Part shown: in pieces, positions 6,701 to 14,146 of the stretch
Layout of the letters: every line of letters begins with the position of its first letter
Numbering within the stretch: the first letter of the stretch is position 1
Virus record (IMG/VR): IMGVR_UViG_3300005099_000038
Location: 1 to 29,215 of that record
Source: a virus
DNA: 29,215 nt
Reading direction: 5' to 3' (one strand)
Notes under the pieces: model-generated
Told to the model about the DNA's origin: nothing
The model's database searches: none
What the model saw: only the letters and a program-made list of their open reading frames with translations
Translations under genes and position numbers: made by a program

Positions 6701-9651
6701 CTATCTGTATTAAGGCTTTCCAAATCCTTAGGAAAAAATAAAACATCTGGAACAATAGAATAAGCGTTCTCTGGAGTAGCCAAAGGACGAAGTGTCTCTT
6801 CAACATTCCTTTTTATATCAGCAAAAGCCTGCTGTCCCTCTCTTGTTTCCAAATTATGTCCACGAGAAGTAGCCACAAATGAAGCATACCAATCGACAAA
6901 ATTATTAATTATCTCAGATACTCCAAGTCTTTGAGCAAACGCATTTGCATAACTCTCATTAATATCACGAATTCTCTTATAAACCTCTTCGCTCGGAGGA
7001 ACAATGCCTTCCCTCTCTTTTATAACAAAAGGCAAATCTTTCAAAATGCGAAGTGTAACATGAAGTTGATTTCCAAGAAGTTCAATATATTTAGTTTTTC
7101 TGGCTTCCTTTGCCTCTATCCTCTCTTCTTTCTTTATATCTCTGAGATTTTTAATAAGTGTATTTGCATATTTTGTAATCTCTTCTTCAACTTTCTTCAG
7201 TGCAGATAAACCAAACTCTTCATTAGGAATTCGCTCAATATAATCTTGAAAGATAGATAATAAGTGGTCTTCAATTGCATTATAAGGTTTTACCTCTCTC
7301 AGTTCATCTAATATACGCTGTTTATCTTCTCCTTTATTGACCCAATTCTTGACAGCAGGAAGAACCTCTTTCTTGATATAATCAGAAGCTCTCTTATAAG
7401 CTTTAATTCCTGTCTCTTGAATGGCAGTCCTTGTATCTATATCTCCATAGATAATGATAGAAAGAATATCTTCAAGAGACAGAGTCTTATAAGCCAAATC
7501 ATAAAGTTTATCTTCTGCACCTTCTTTAAGTAAAGTCTCAATTGGATTCTTTTTTAATTCCTTCAAAAATTCTAAATCTTCCTCAGTATATTTCCCTTCT
7601 GTCTTCCCACGAGCTAAAGCACTTTCAAGCCTTGAGCCTATTCTCCTTCCAAAAATTGCTTCTAAATATCCTTTTTCTCCAGAAGTAATCTGTTGAAAGG
7701 CTTTTGTAAGTTCAGCTCTGACCTGTGTAGGTAAGGTTGCCTTCATTTTCAAAATATCTGTAACTCTGCTACCCAGAAAGCCTCTAATATATCTATCTAC
7801 TGCCTCTTTTACATTCGGATGAAGTCTAAATAAAGTTGCAAAATTAGCTTCAGTTACATGCCTTGCAGGAACTACTATCCCCTCAGGAGGAACAGTAGTC
7901 TCGGTAAAAGCAGTCTTTATTTCTGGAACAACAGGTCTCTCTGGTGAAGGAGGAACTTCTTCTAACTTTCTTAAGAGATTGTAAATATCTTTTTCAAAAT
8001 CAGTAATTATTTCTGTCCACGAGACATACTCTCCTTTTTTCATCTTGTTTACTATTCCTTGAGCATATCTGTCAATATCCATAACAGAGAGGATAGTCTT
8101 AACATTTTCTTCAGGCAGATTTTCTCTCAATAAACCTTCCAGATACTTAGACACATGCTTGACATTGGGCTTCCATTCTGGAAACCATTCCTTCTTGAAA
8201 ATAACAGGGATTTCTGAAGGTTCTAAGAATTTATCTATGTCTTGCTTGATATAGTCAAGGAAAAGTTCAGCTCCTTCTTTCAAATCTTTGTGTTCTTTTA
8301 CCTTCTCTATAAGAGGAAGGTTTATATTGACAAGGTCTGTTCCTATACCTCCATATCTCTCGGTAGCTTTGCTATAAAGGTAGTCTAACAAAATGCCATC
8401 AGCAATTGCATCCACTTCTCTCAATGCATTCTCAACTTCCCCTCTAATTGGTTCTACCTGCTTTCTCTTTAATAAACCTCTCAGGAAATCATAAGCAAAT
8501 TTAATATACTCCAATTTCTCATCAATGGAAAAGTTCTCAAAGGAAGGCTCTTTCAGAAAAGAAACTAACATATCTATATCTTCCCTTAGCGTATCAGGAA
8601 TAAGCCTCTTACTAAAAGCAGATTTTAACTTACCTCTCTTCGTGAAATAAACCTTCCTGAGAACAGAAATAAAATAAGGAAGAGTTACTTTTGGTTCTTC
8701 TTCTGGTTTCTCTTCAGGTTTTACCTCAGGTTCAGGCTTAGTAACCTCTTTAGAAAGTTCTTTTTTCTCTGGCTCTATAATAGGCTCTTTCTCAGGTTTA
8801 GTTGGCTCTATCTTAAGTTCAGGTCTTACCGCCTTTACTTCAGCCTTAGGTCTCTTCGGAGGTAACTCTTTCTCAATCCTCCTGGCTACCTCTCTACGCA
8901 AAGCAATGCCTCCTGGAATACCAAACAAGCCTCCAACTATTGCTTCAGCGAGAATATCCTGAGCAGTTCTCTCAGGTAAAGCAACCCCAGTTCCATATTC
9001 ATAAATAGGTCTCATTGCAGAGAAGATGGCAGGAAAAGCAGTTGCCTCAATAGCCATACTTGTAGCTAAAGGATACCTTCTCATTACTCTGCCTATTGGA
9101 GTTATAGTTCTCAAAGCTCTTGAAGTTGCTCTTGTAACAGGTAAAGCTTGAAGAAGACCCACTGCAACACCTGTTGGAATGGCTCTTAAAAGACTTCTTC
9201 TTTCTTCAGGTTGCTCTGTATAAATAGCTCCCGTCTCAGTCAAAGTAGTAACAGTAGGTAAAGCTACTGGAGCAGTAACAGCTATTCCAGCATAAGGAAG
9301 CAATCCGCCAAGTGTTCCAGCAACTCTACCAGCTAAACCTTCATAAGGAGATGGGGCAACTCTTTTCAATCCTTCCCTTTGTATACTTTCCCTGATAGGT
9401 CTGAAAACTTTTTCAGCAATAATTTTAAGACCAGGAATCCTTTCAGTGATAGCCTCACCAATACCTAATGCACCAGCACCAAGACTTAATGCTCCTCTGC
9501 TGATGCCACGAAAAAGTTCTCTGATAAACCCTTTCGGAGGAATATAAGTTTCAAGAGCTTCTCTTAGTAATTCTGGAGGATAACCTGCAAGTAAATAAGG
9601 TTTTATATCTACGCCTTTCTCTCTTGCAAGTTCAAAAAGGTCTTTAGCCAT
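3709..9651 (-). CDS. Giant internal virion (ejection) protein with HExxH metallopeptidase motif
   Basis: The frame encodes 1980 residues. The N-terminus (about 40-260) is Gly/Ala-rich with hydrophobic stretches. A Lys/Glu/Pro linker follows (about 270-340), then long charged helical regions. Around residue 1261 sits GHELYHLIE: His1261 and His1265 with Glu1262 form HExxH, and Glu1291 in EEIAEAFGNY is a plausible third zinc ligand, as in gluzincin-type peptidases. Very long multi-domain proteins of this kind near podoviral tail genes act in DNA ejection, and a peptidase activity could process virion proteins or open the cell wall. It starts at a TAATG overlap with the upstream gene. The last ~14 residues look like out-of-frame reading into the next ORF. 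It contains one 14-bp motif copy (5502-5515, encoding EIAF). Confidence 0.7.
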   Translation of the reverse strand: MAKDLFELAREKGVDIKPYLLAGYPPELLREALETYIPPKGFIRELFRGISRGALSLGAGALGIGEAITERIPGLKIIAEKVFRPIRESIQREGLKRVAPSPYEGLAGRVAGTLGGLLPYAGIAVTAPVALPTVTTLTETGAIYTEQPEERRSLLRAIPTGVAVGLLQALPVTRATSRALRTITPIGRVMRRYPLATSMAIEATAFPAIFSAMRPIYEYGTGVALPERTAQDILAEAIVGGLFGIPGGIALRREVARRIEKELPPKRPKAEVKAVRPELKIEPTKPEKEPIIEPEKKELSKEVTKPEPEVKPEEKPEEEPKVTLPYFISVLRKVYFTKRGKLKSAFSKRLIPDTLREDIDMLVSFLKEPSFENFSIDEKLEYIKFAYDFLRGLLKRKQVEPIRGEVENALREVDAIADGILLDYLYSKATERYGGIGTDLVNINLPLIEKVKEHKDLKEGAELFLDYIKQDIDKFLEPSEIPVIFKKEWFPEWKPNVKHVSKYLEGLLRENLPEENVKTILSVMDIDRYAQGIVNKMKKGEYVSWTEIITDFEKDIYNLLRKLEEVPPSPERPVVPEIKTAFTETTVPPEGIVVPARHVTEANFATLFRLHPNVKEAVDRYIRGFLGSRVTDILKMKATLPTQVRAELTKAFQQITSGEKGYLEAIFGRRIGSRLESALARGKTEGKYTEEDLEFLKELKKNPIETLLKEGAEDKLYDLAYKTLSLEDILSIIIYGDIDTRTAIQETGIKAYKRASDYIKKEVLPAVKNWVNKGEDKQRILDELREVKPYNAIEDHLLSIFQDYIERIPNEEFGLSALKKVEEEITKYANTLIKNLRDIKKEERIEAKEARKTKYIELLGNQLHVTLRILKDLPFVIKEREGIVPPSEEVYKRIRDINESYANAFAQRLGVSEIINNFVDWYASFVATSRGHNLETREGQQAFADIKRNVEETLRPLATPENAYSIVPDVLFFPKDLESLNTDRPNGYVILSFGETGEARLLKLKDFLSDTLKEDIPIRRFFTDRLDLVVPEKRKFVIVDAENFRNFLEGKEDLEILEPEAIGLPTLRGKSPIKRLWDTYIKAVVKITDKEKFPKILDLSDEPLNTFAENFDRNIIKTKEELSQHRDVSYFLRNPAEYVKVRLLEMIEASDVNRQIDEAYSKLIEGLRSEDAYYRTIEMAKKDPLILSEPVKMFQFMKSVVAKALGEEVGIIVGNEYSPVVAYMRKALGVPFSGFALRLGDRRYIGIVFGEKSNGLITFGHELYHLIEPLLPETDRRLLYSKFKNTEEIAEAFGNYIFHKYQPPSFLKRIFDKMISIIDRIRNALKGLGFVSAYDIFDKIYAGRLAREYKSPEEIPLAYFTDVWDIAKRIRDDFNNEEFEIAFRTKLSEAQDRFVEFFRENAPYRLREWLQRTFGGKVEAVSKEEREFRRKYFGKEKNPIFRKFYNVAIYPKYHDILTVFHNYYSESVGRVNETTMRPLQEFLNSFENLKKENPELHDIAQKLIWYYNAEGRYPLEFEKEVREMYPDLSASDISTLKDIVDKAKNYYDIEAIMTFSAIFDIGWIKLRGLLNTFEKMNYISGDVKDRLLTMLTHIRTEAHDKLFRLYDYEIKEMIELEITRTKTAGRRGLRRVAINDMRHEPEKLWYQYRDEILKMFGGDPEKYKKEGDLSDLSKEHQEVFRTIEAFMTNNLVKATYTLKGLDESFYTPLVRQNGDYEVRLFVKYTDKRGRQKYVEIGYWDTDRRKSDFAQKNELLKIYKIYKAVKEGLEKEKEVMEFRTEDWHRSEKSLSDFIIGETIQKGKTPDYIIMVGKKPPKAERTIDKMSPYEAFDFIRSLALRTDDPEAQKLLRDVFPQALYSMYADVAYALARRLHRRLLPAEFSQRVIEGYRKDVIDVTKEYHIRMTGSLVNKFFLNRVLEAYESPQLKDLFIEDPELKSLIDKYVEATTAPHVPLASFVYKVRALTACYVLSWLPCIFCFP
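5502..5515 (-). repeat. Dispersed 14-bp near-palindrome, copy 3 (exact)
   Basis: An exact copy in reverse orientation inside the giant virion protein gene, read as E-I-A-F. Confidence 0.8.
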
Positions 9652-10112
9652 TATTCTCTACCAAGATATTTAGAAAGGTGTTTGGCAAATGGACTTTCTT
9701 CAATTTTCTCTGGAGGGACAAGAGGTAAAGCTGAAGCAGTCGTAGGAGCTATCGCACCAGTCGGAGCGGAAGTCTCTCCTCCTACAGGTATTCCAGCAGT
9801 AGGTAATCCATAGGCACGAGAAATCATATTCACAAAAGCATAGAAAGGCTGTAATCTTCTCTCTATTTCAGTTACTTTCAGAAGAAGCTGTTCCTTTATC
9901 TTCGGGTCTGTCTCTTGCTGTAACGCACTTAAATAACTCTTCTGAAGAGTAAGAAGAGGTTCATATGCTTCAGTTAGAGCTTCAAATGGAGACCTTCTTT
10001 GAATCGCTCCAAGTAATCTAAAAGCATCAAGAATTGTAGATAAAACAAGTTTTATTCCAGCAGGAGTTGCTCTTTTATCACGAAATAAGCGGGATAAAGC
10101 TCCCCAATCTAT
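9651..10112 (-). CDS. Hypothetical virion protein lacking a canonical start codon
   Basis: A clear 153-codon protein is open from about 10112 to the TAA overlapping the giant protein's ATG. It reads IDWGALSRLFRDKRATPAGI, then helical KLVLSTILDAFRLLGAIQRR, then a Thr/Ala/Pro-rich part and PFAKHLSKYLGRE. A GTG at 9833 would leave only 60 residues and discard the best helical part. Between the in-frame stop at 10167-10169 and 9834 there is no ATG, GTG, TTG or CTG. The upstream gene ends TAATAGAT, so an ATA overlapping its stop is the positional equivalent of the TAATG junctions used elsewhere in this operon. A -1 frameshift fusion with the upstream gene or a one-base sequence error are alternatives. 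Function unknown. Confidence 0.55.
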   Translation of the reverse strand: MDWGALSRLFRDKRATPAGIKLVLSTILDAFRLLGAIQRRSPFEALTEAYEPLLTLQKSYLSALQQETDPKIKEQLLLKVTEIERRLQPFYAFVNMISRAYGLPTAGIPVGGETSAPTGAIAPTTASALPLVPPEKIEESPFAKHLSKYLGRE

Positions 10113-10564
10113 TAAATTAAATCTGCTGGAGTTTTTGCTGGAGCGGGAGAGGGAGTGGGAGGAGTTTCAGCAGGAGTAGGAGCTGAAGCAGGCACTTCCT
10201 CAGCCTTAGCAGTAGGAATAGCTGTCTCGGTTTCTTTCTGAAAAGCAGAAGCTAATGTTTTTGCCACTTTTTCCATAGCAGGAGATAAACCCTCAGCAAG
10301 AGCCTTAAAAGGTCTGCTTGCAATCTCTGCAACCTGATAAACTTTCTCGGAAGGAGGTTGAAAGGCAGTTCTCAATGGAGCAGTTAATCCATAAGCAGTT
10401 CTCTCCATTTCTTCTGGAGTAGGAGGAGCAAATAAATAAGCTAATCCACTATAGGCACGCCTTGCTATATCTTCTGCTTTTTCAGGAACAGCAGTCAGTC
10501 TCTCATATGCCTCTCTTCCAAAGAGAGCTTCGAATAAATTGCGTGGAGTTCTATTATCTGCCAT
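10112..10564 (-). CDS. Hypothetical structural protein with Pro/Ala-rich C-terminus
   Basis: This 150-residue protein starts at an ATG preceded by AAGGAGGAATT. The first ~110 residues are helical and amphipathic (NLFEALFGREAYERL, AEDIARRAYSGLAYLF). The last ~35 form a Pro/Ala/Thr linker (PTPAETPPTPSPAPAKTPAD). Linkers like this normally connect two domains, yet the frame stops immediately after it. This supports the idea that it is read on into the next frame (IDWGALSRLF...) as a single protein. It sits between two other small Ala-rich proteins and the giant ejection protein, so a minor virion or internal protein is likely. No family recognised. Confidence 0.6.
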   Translation of the reverse strand: MADNRTPRNLFEALFGREAYERLTAVPEKAEDIARRAYSGLAYLFAPPTPEEMERTAYGLTAPLRTAFQPPSEKVYQVAEIASRPFKALAEGLSPAMEKVAKTLASAFQKETETAIPTAKAEEVPASAPTPAETPPTPSPAPAKTPADLI

Positions 10565-10573
10565 AATTCCTCC

Positions 10574-11044
10574 TTAGGGTAAGTTCAATCCATATAAGGA
10601 ATATAAAGCAGAAAATAATGGACTGAGAATTTCAAAAGCTTTTCCAATCCATTCTCTATCCACATCTTCCCATCCAATAGCTCTGGTTCTCGCTCTTGTA
10701 TATTCAATCTCAGAAGGAACAGCCTGAGCTGTCATCCATCTGAGATAAGCTCCAGCAGGAATACCATATCTGGCTTCAGCTTCATACATTCTTGCTCTGG
10801 CTGGAACTTCATACATGGCTCTGGCACGAGTATACATTTCCTCAGCAGGAATAGCTCTGGCTCTCGCTCTAAGCCACTCAGCTTCAGCAGGAATAGCAGT
10901 AGTAGCTCTTGCTCTATATAATTGAGCTTGAGCCTGCCTTAATGGGTCGTATTGCCATAATTGCAATTGTTTTCTCGTCCTATAATCTGCTATTGCTCTT
11001 CCTATTCTGAAAGCTTCTTCTAAAGGATTCCCAAACAAAAACAT
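10574..11044 (-). CDS. Ala/Arg repeat protein, probable minor virion protein
   Basis: This 156-residue protein starts at an ATG with AGGAGG upstream. Residues about 43-125 consist of roughly six imperfect repeats of 13-16 residues with a core like 'RARAxxIPAExx' (YRARATTAIPAEAEW, LRARARAIPAEEM, YTRARAMYEVPARARM, and so on). Each repeat looks like a short amphipathic helix broken by Pro, giving a helical rod. The C-terminus (SPLFSALYSLYGLNLP) is hydrophobic. It lies in the tail/ejection gene group ahead of the giant internal protein. A fibrous or membrane-interacting internal protein is possible, but no known family is recognised. Confidence 0.6.
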   Translation of the reverse strand: MFLFGNPLEEAFRIGRAIADYRTRKQLQLWQYDPLRQAQAQLYRARATTAIPAEAEWLRARARAIPAEEMYTRARAMYEVPARARMYEAEARYGIPAGAYLRWMTAQAVPSEIEYTRARTRAIGWEDVDREWIGKAFEILSPLFSALYSLYGLNLP

Positions 11045-11068
11045 AGTTTTCCTCCTACTTAAATTATA

Positions 11069-11770
11069 TTATTCAGAACCAAAATAAATCGGAATATGAG
11101 AGAAGTAGACAATTGTAGTCTTCACATTCTCCGCCGTCAAAAAACACAAATCATAAGGATTTATTGTATTTACCTGGAAAGGAGAAAGGAGATAGTTATA
11201 AACAGGCACTCCACAAAATAAGAAATGAATAAACTTATAATATTCATCTTGAGAACAAGACTGGTAAACATCATCAAAAAAACCCACTTTTCTTACTTCT
11301 GAGACAAGCTCCTTATGTAGTTCATCCCTAAAGCGAAAACTTAAAAACAGTAAAGAAGAGAAAAGGAAGTTCTCCGAAAGAAAAGCATCCAGAGAGGCTA
11401 TTTTCTCATATTTTCTTAAAACAGCACTATATACATTACACAAAGAATTATAAAATCTAAGATAAGTTTTGTCCTCTAACATCCGATTGTGAAGCCTGCC
11501 ATACAATTCATACCTTTCCTCTTGAGATATAGAAGGTAGATTATCTTCTGAATTGGCAAAATAAACTTCCTCAATCAGAGAATATAAAGGATGACAATCA
11601 CAAGCTCCCAGCTCAATTAATTTTCCCTCCTCTTGTTCTACCAAATGAGACAAAAAAGTAAGAATAAGTTTGCTATGAATAGGATTACCTGCCCCAAAAG
11701 AAGATGAAAGGAGCAAAGAATTATAAGAAGATAATGGAAAAATAATTGGTCGTCTGGTCTTATTTTTCAT
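11069..11770 (-). CDS. Hypothetical protein
   Basis: This 233-residue protein overlaps the upstream gene by four bases (ATGA), with AAAGG before the start. It has no signal peptide or membrane segment. It is rich in Ser, Leu, Phe and Tyr and mixes short hydrophobic stretches (NSLLLSSSFGAG, NFLFSSLLFLSF). It contains a GACDCHPLYSLIEEVYF segment with paired cysteines. I recognise no domain. Its tight coupling to the 246-residue gene suggests that the two act together, perhaps as tail-associated or chaperone-like proteins; this is context only. Confidence 0.55.
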   Translation of the reverse strand: MKNKTRRPIIFPLSSYNSLLLSSSFGAGNPIHSKLILTFLSHLVEQEEGKLIELGACDCHPLYSLIEEVYFANSEDNLPSISQEERYELYGRLHNRMLEDKTYLRFYNSLCNVYSAVLRKYEKIASLDAFLSENFLFSSLLFLSFRFRDELHKELVSEVRKVGFFDDVYQSCSQDEYYKFIHFLFCGVPVYNYLLSPFQVNTINPYDLCFLTAENVKTTIVYFSHIPIYFGSE

Positions 11771-12507
11771 ACCTTTATTACTTCCCTCTTAAAATCTCCT
11801 TCTTTTAAACAAATCAACTTATCATAATAATCTACCTGCACACAATCAGAACCCCCGCAACAGTCTTCTTTCCAGAATCTCGAACAAGATAAAGTATAGG
11901 CATACAAAACTTCCTTTCTTTTCTTATTACATAAACAGAAAATACGAAAAGCATTAGTCCCGCTCTCAACAAAATCCTTTTCATTACAGTCCCAATATTT
12001 TATGTTTACATAATAAAAAAGGTATCTCTCCTTATAACGACCATAAATAGGAATAGCATAGACTCCCATCCGCTTCGCTTTAGCTTCTGATTCATAATGA
12101 TAAAATAAATCTGCTTCAAGAAGATTATCTCTTATAGAATCCAAAATCTCTTTATCTGAAGAATCTTCAGCTTTTGGAAAGAAAAAAAGAGGCACTTCAT
12201 TGAAAAAATAAGGACAGTTTTCCATAGTAAAATAAACCTTCTTATAGCTTGAGCTATATACTATATCTCCCTCCTGAGTTGAAACTTCCTCTCCCATTGC
12301 ATAAGCCCCAAGCTGAAATTTACCAACAAAAGAATTTAACTCTTCAAACTGTCCATTAATACTCTCTCCATCATTCAAGGAAGTATAATCGTCATAATCT
12401 CCTTCAATAATGAGCAAATATAAAGCATTCTCCTGCAATAATTTTAGACACTCCTTATGCAACAAAGACAATTTGTTTAAATCTTCTTCCCTTCTGAAAT
12501 AAGCCAT
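11767..12507 (-). CDS. Hypothetical Cys-rich protein
   Basis: This 246-residue protein starts at a TAATG overlap with the preceding coiled-coil gene and ends with ATGA into the next gene. The N-terminal half is acidic and aromatic (LLIIEGDYDDYTSLNDGESI). The C-terminal third has a cluster of cysteines (FCLCNKKRK, then SCSRFWKEDCCGGSDC, then LICLKEG) that could bind metal or form disulfides. It resembles no family I can name. Its place between coiled-coil tail proteins and small virion proteins suggests a structural or assembly role. Confidence 0.55.
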   Translation of the reverse strand: MAYFRREEDLNKLSLLHKECLKLLQENALYLLIIEGDYDDYTSLNDGESINGQFEELNSFVGKFQLGAYAMGEEVSTQEGDIVYSSSYKKVYFTMENCPYFFNEVPLFFFPKAEDSSDKEILDSIRDNLLEADLFYHYESEAKAKRMGVYAIPIYGRYKERYLFYYVNIKYWDCNEKDFVESGTNAFRIFCLCNKKRKEVLYAYTLSCSRFWKEDCCGGSDCVQVDYYDKLICLKEGDFKREVIKV

Positions 12508-14144
12508 TATTCAAACGCTTCAACTATTTGAGCAGATAATCTTGCATTAGCCATAGCCCAAGCACACGCTCTATCCAGCTCACAATAAGTATAATAAGTA
12601 TCATACAAAGGCAAAACATAATTGTTATAATAACTGCCAGCACGATGAATAGCCATTAGAGACCTTTGAATATCAGCCTTTAGCCTATGAGAATAAGCCT
12701 TTGTATCATAATAAGTTCTCAAAAACTCTCTATTCAGTCTCAAATAAGTGTCAAGATAATCAGAATAGCCACGAAAATAAGCAGTTAGGATATTTGTCTC
12801 TCCTCTGAGCTGGGCAATATCAGCCTCAACTCCCAGCACATCTGCTCTTACTAATAAAGAAGAATATCTTGCTTTGATGCCTGCCCATCTGGCTTCAAAA
12901 TCCTTTTGTAAAGATTGAAGGACATTCTGTAATCTCTCAATCTCGGAATTCAAATAATTAACTCTTTCTGAATAAAGTTTTTCTCTCTCCTCTAAGACTT
13001 GCTTTCTGCTCTGAGCTATATCTTCTCTTGCTCTGGCTTCTTCTATCCTCGACATCGCTGTCATCTTTTCCACTAAAAGCCTATCTCTCTCAATATTCAA
13101 AGCTTCAATCATAGTCAGGATAACTGACATTTCATTGTAAAAAGTAAACATTCCTCTTAAATCTCTATTCAGAGAAGTGAGAAGAGCAAAATTTTTACTT
13201 TCCCTGCTGATATGATTAAGTCTGGCTGTGGCTTCCTGTTCTTTTAAAGTCCATTCCTCTCTCTTGAGAGTGAAATCGCTTTCATTCTTAAGAATAATCG
13301 TCCTTAACTGCTGAGAAAGATTGTCAAAAAAAGTAGAAAGCCAACGCTCCCTCACCCTCATCCTTACTTTCACATCAAATAAGGAACTGAAAAATCTAAA
13401 AAGGAAGAACTGCCTTTCCTTTTTAGACAAGTGCTTCAAGAATTTATCTCTTTCACTTTCTATAACAGCTCTCATCTTCTCAATAAGGACAGAAAGATTA
13501 TAAAATCCTTTCAGACTATCCAGAAACTCAGAAATAAGTCCTTTCACATAAGAATTTTCTCTCTCAAAATAAGGAAGAGGTTTCAAGCCAAGTGTAGAAA
13601 AAACATCAGTTTTCATAAAGCTTGGAGCTTCAAAAGAAAGACTAAATTTATCAAGCAAGTCAGCTTCAATATATTCAAGAGAATTCTCTTTTATTTTTAC
13701 ATCAAAAGAAAATTCTCCTACCACAAACTTCTCAATTTCTTTCAAAGTAGGTATCTTCCTATAAAAAGGAATATAGACACAATTACTTCCAAATGGAGTG
13801 AACTTAAACTTCTCATAATCAATCTCTGAAGGAGCTTCAGGCTTTTCCATATAGTCTGGAGCAGTCGGCTCTGGTATCTCTCCTGAATATGGAGAATAAG
13901 AAGGAATTGTCAGGCTTTCTAAATCTGGAATATCAATAGAGATAGGAAGAAAAGTAATCACTGGTTTTATTATTGTTGGAGTTTCAGGAGGAGAAGAAAT
14001 AAAATAAGGTAAAGAAGGTCTCTCTGGAATCTCCACCTGAAGCTGAGGAGGAGATAGAGAAGGAGGATGTAATTCTACCGTTTTCCCTGAAGGAATTTTA
14101 ATTCTCTCTGGAGGTGTCAAAAAAGCAAAAGGTATTCCGAACAT
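12507..14144 (-). CDS. Coiled-coil tail protein with Pro-rich N-terminus
   Basis: This 545-residue protein has about 125 N-terminal residues very rich in Pro (TPPERIKIPSGK, HPPSLSPPQLQVEIPERPSL). Long heptad-rich helices follow from about residue 200 to 480 (ERDRLLVEKMTAMSRIEEAR and many similar). It ends with a Tyr-rich segment (YYNNYVLPLYDTYYTYCELD). The layout parallels the preceding 472-residue protein and the two may be distant paralogues. Proteins of this type are probably extended tail or internal virion components. The start is two bases after the upstream stop. The gene contains an exact copy of the 14-bp motif (13271-13284, encoding NESDF). Confidence 0.6.
   Translation of the reverse strand: MFGIPFAFLTPPERIKIPSGKTVELHPPSLSPPQLQVEIPERPSLPYFISSPPETPTIIKPVITFLPISIDIPDLESLTIPSYSPYSGEIPEPTAPDYMEKPEAPSEIDYEKFKFTPFGSNCVYIPFYRKIPTLKEIEKFVVGEFSFDVKIKENSLEYIEADLLDKFSLSFEAPSFMKTDVFSTLGLKPLPYFERENSYVKGLISEFLDSLKGFYNLSVLIEKMRAVIESERDKFLKHLSKKERQFFLFRFFSSLFDVKVRMRVRERWLSTFFDNLSQQLRTIILKNESDFTLKREEWTLKEQEATARLNHISRESKNFALLTSLNRDLRGMFTFYNEMSVILTMIEALNIERDRLLVEKMTAMSRIEEARAREDIAQSRKQVLEEREKLYSERVNYLNSEIERLQNVLQSLQKDFEARWAGIKARYSSLLVRADVLGVEADIAQLRGETNILTAYFRGYSDYLDTYLRLNREFLRTYYDTKAYSHRLKADIQRSLMAIHRAGSYYNNYVLPLYDTYYTYCELDRACAWAMANARLSAQIVEAFE
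13271..13284 (+). repeat. Dispersed 14-bp near-palindrome, copy 4 (exact)
   Basis: An exact copy inside the 545-residue coiled-coil tail gene, read as E-S-D-F on the minus strand. Confidence 0.8.
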
Positions 14145-14146
14145 CG

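Noticed and set aside
5869-7209. Plus-strand ORFs inside the giant virion gene
   Set aside because: Low-complexity shadow frames without ribosome binding sites, opposite a strong coding frame.
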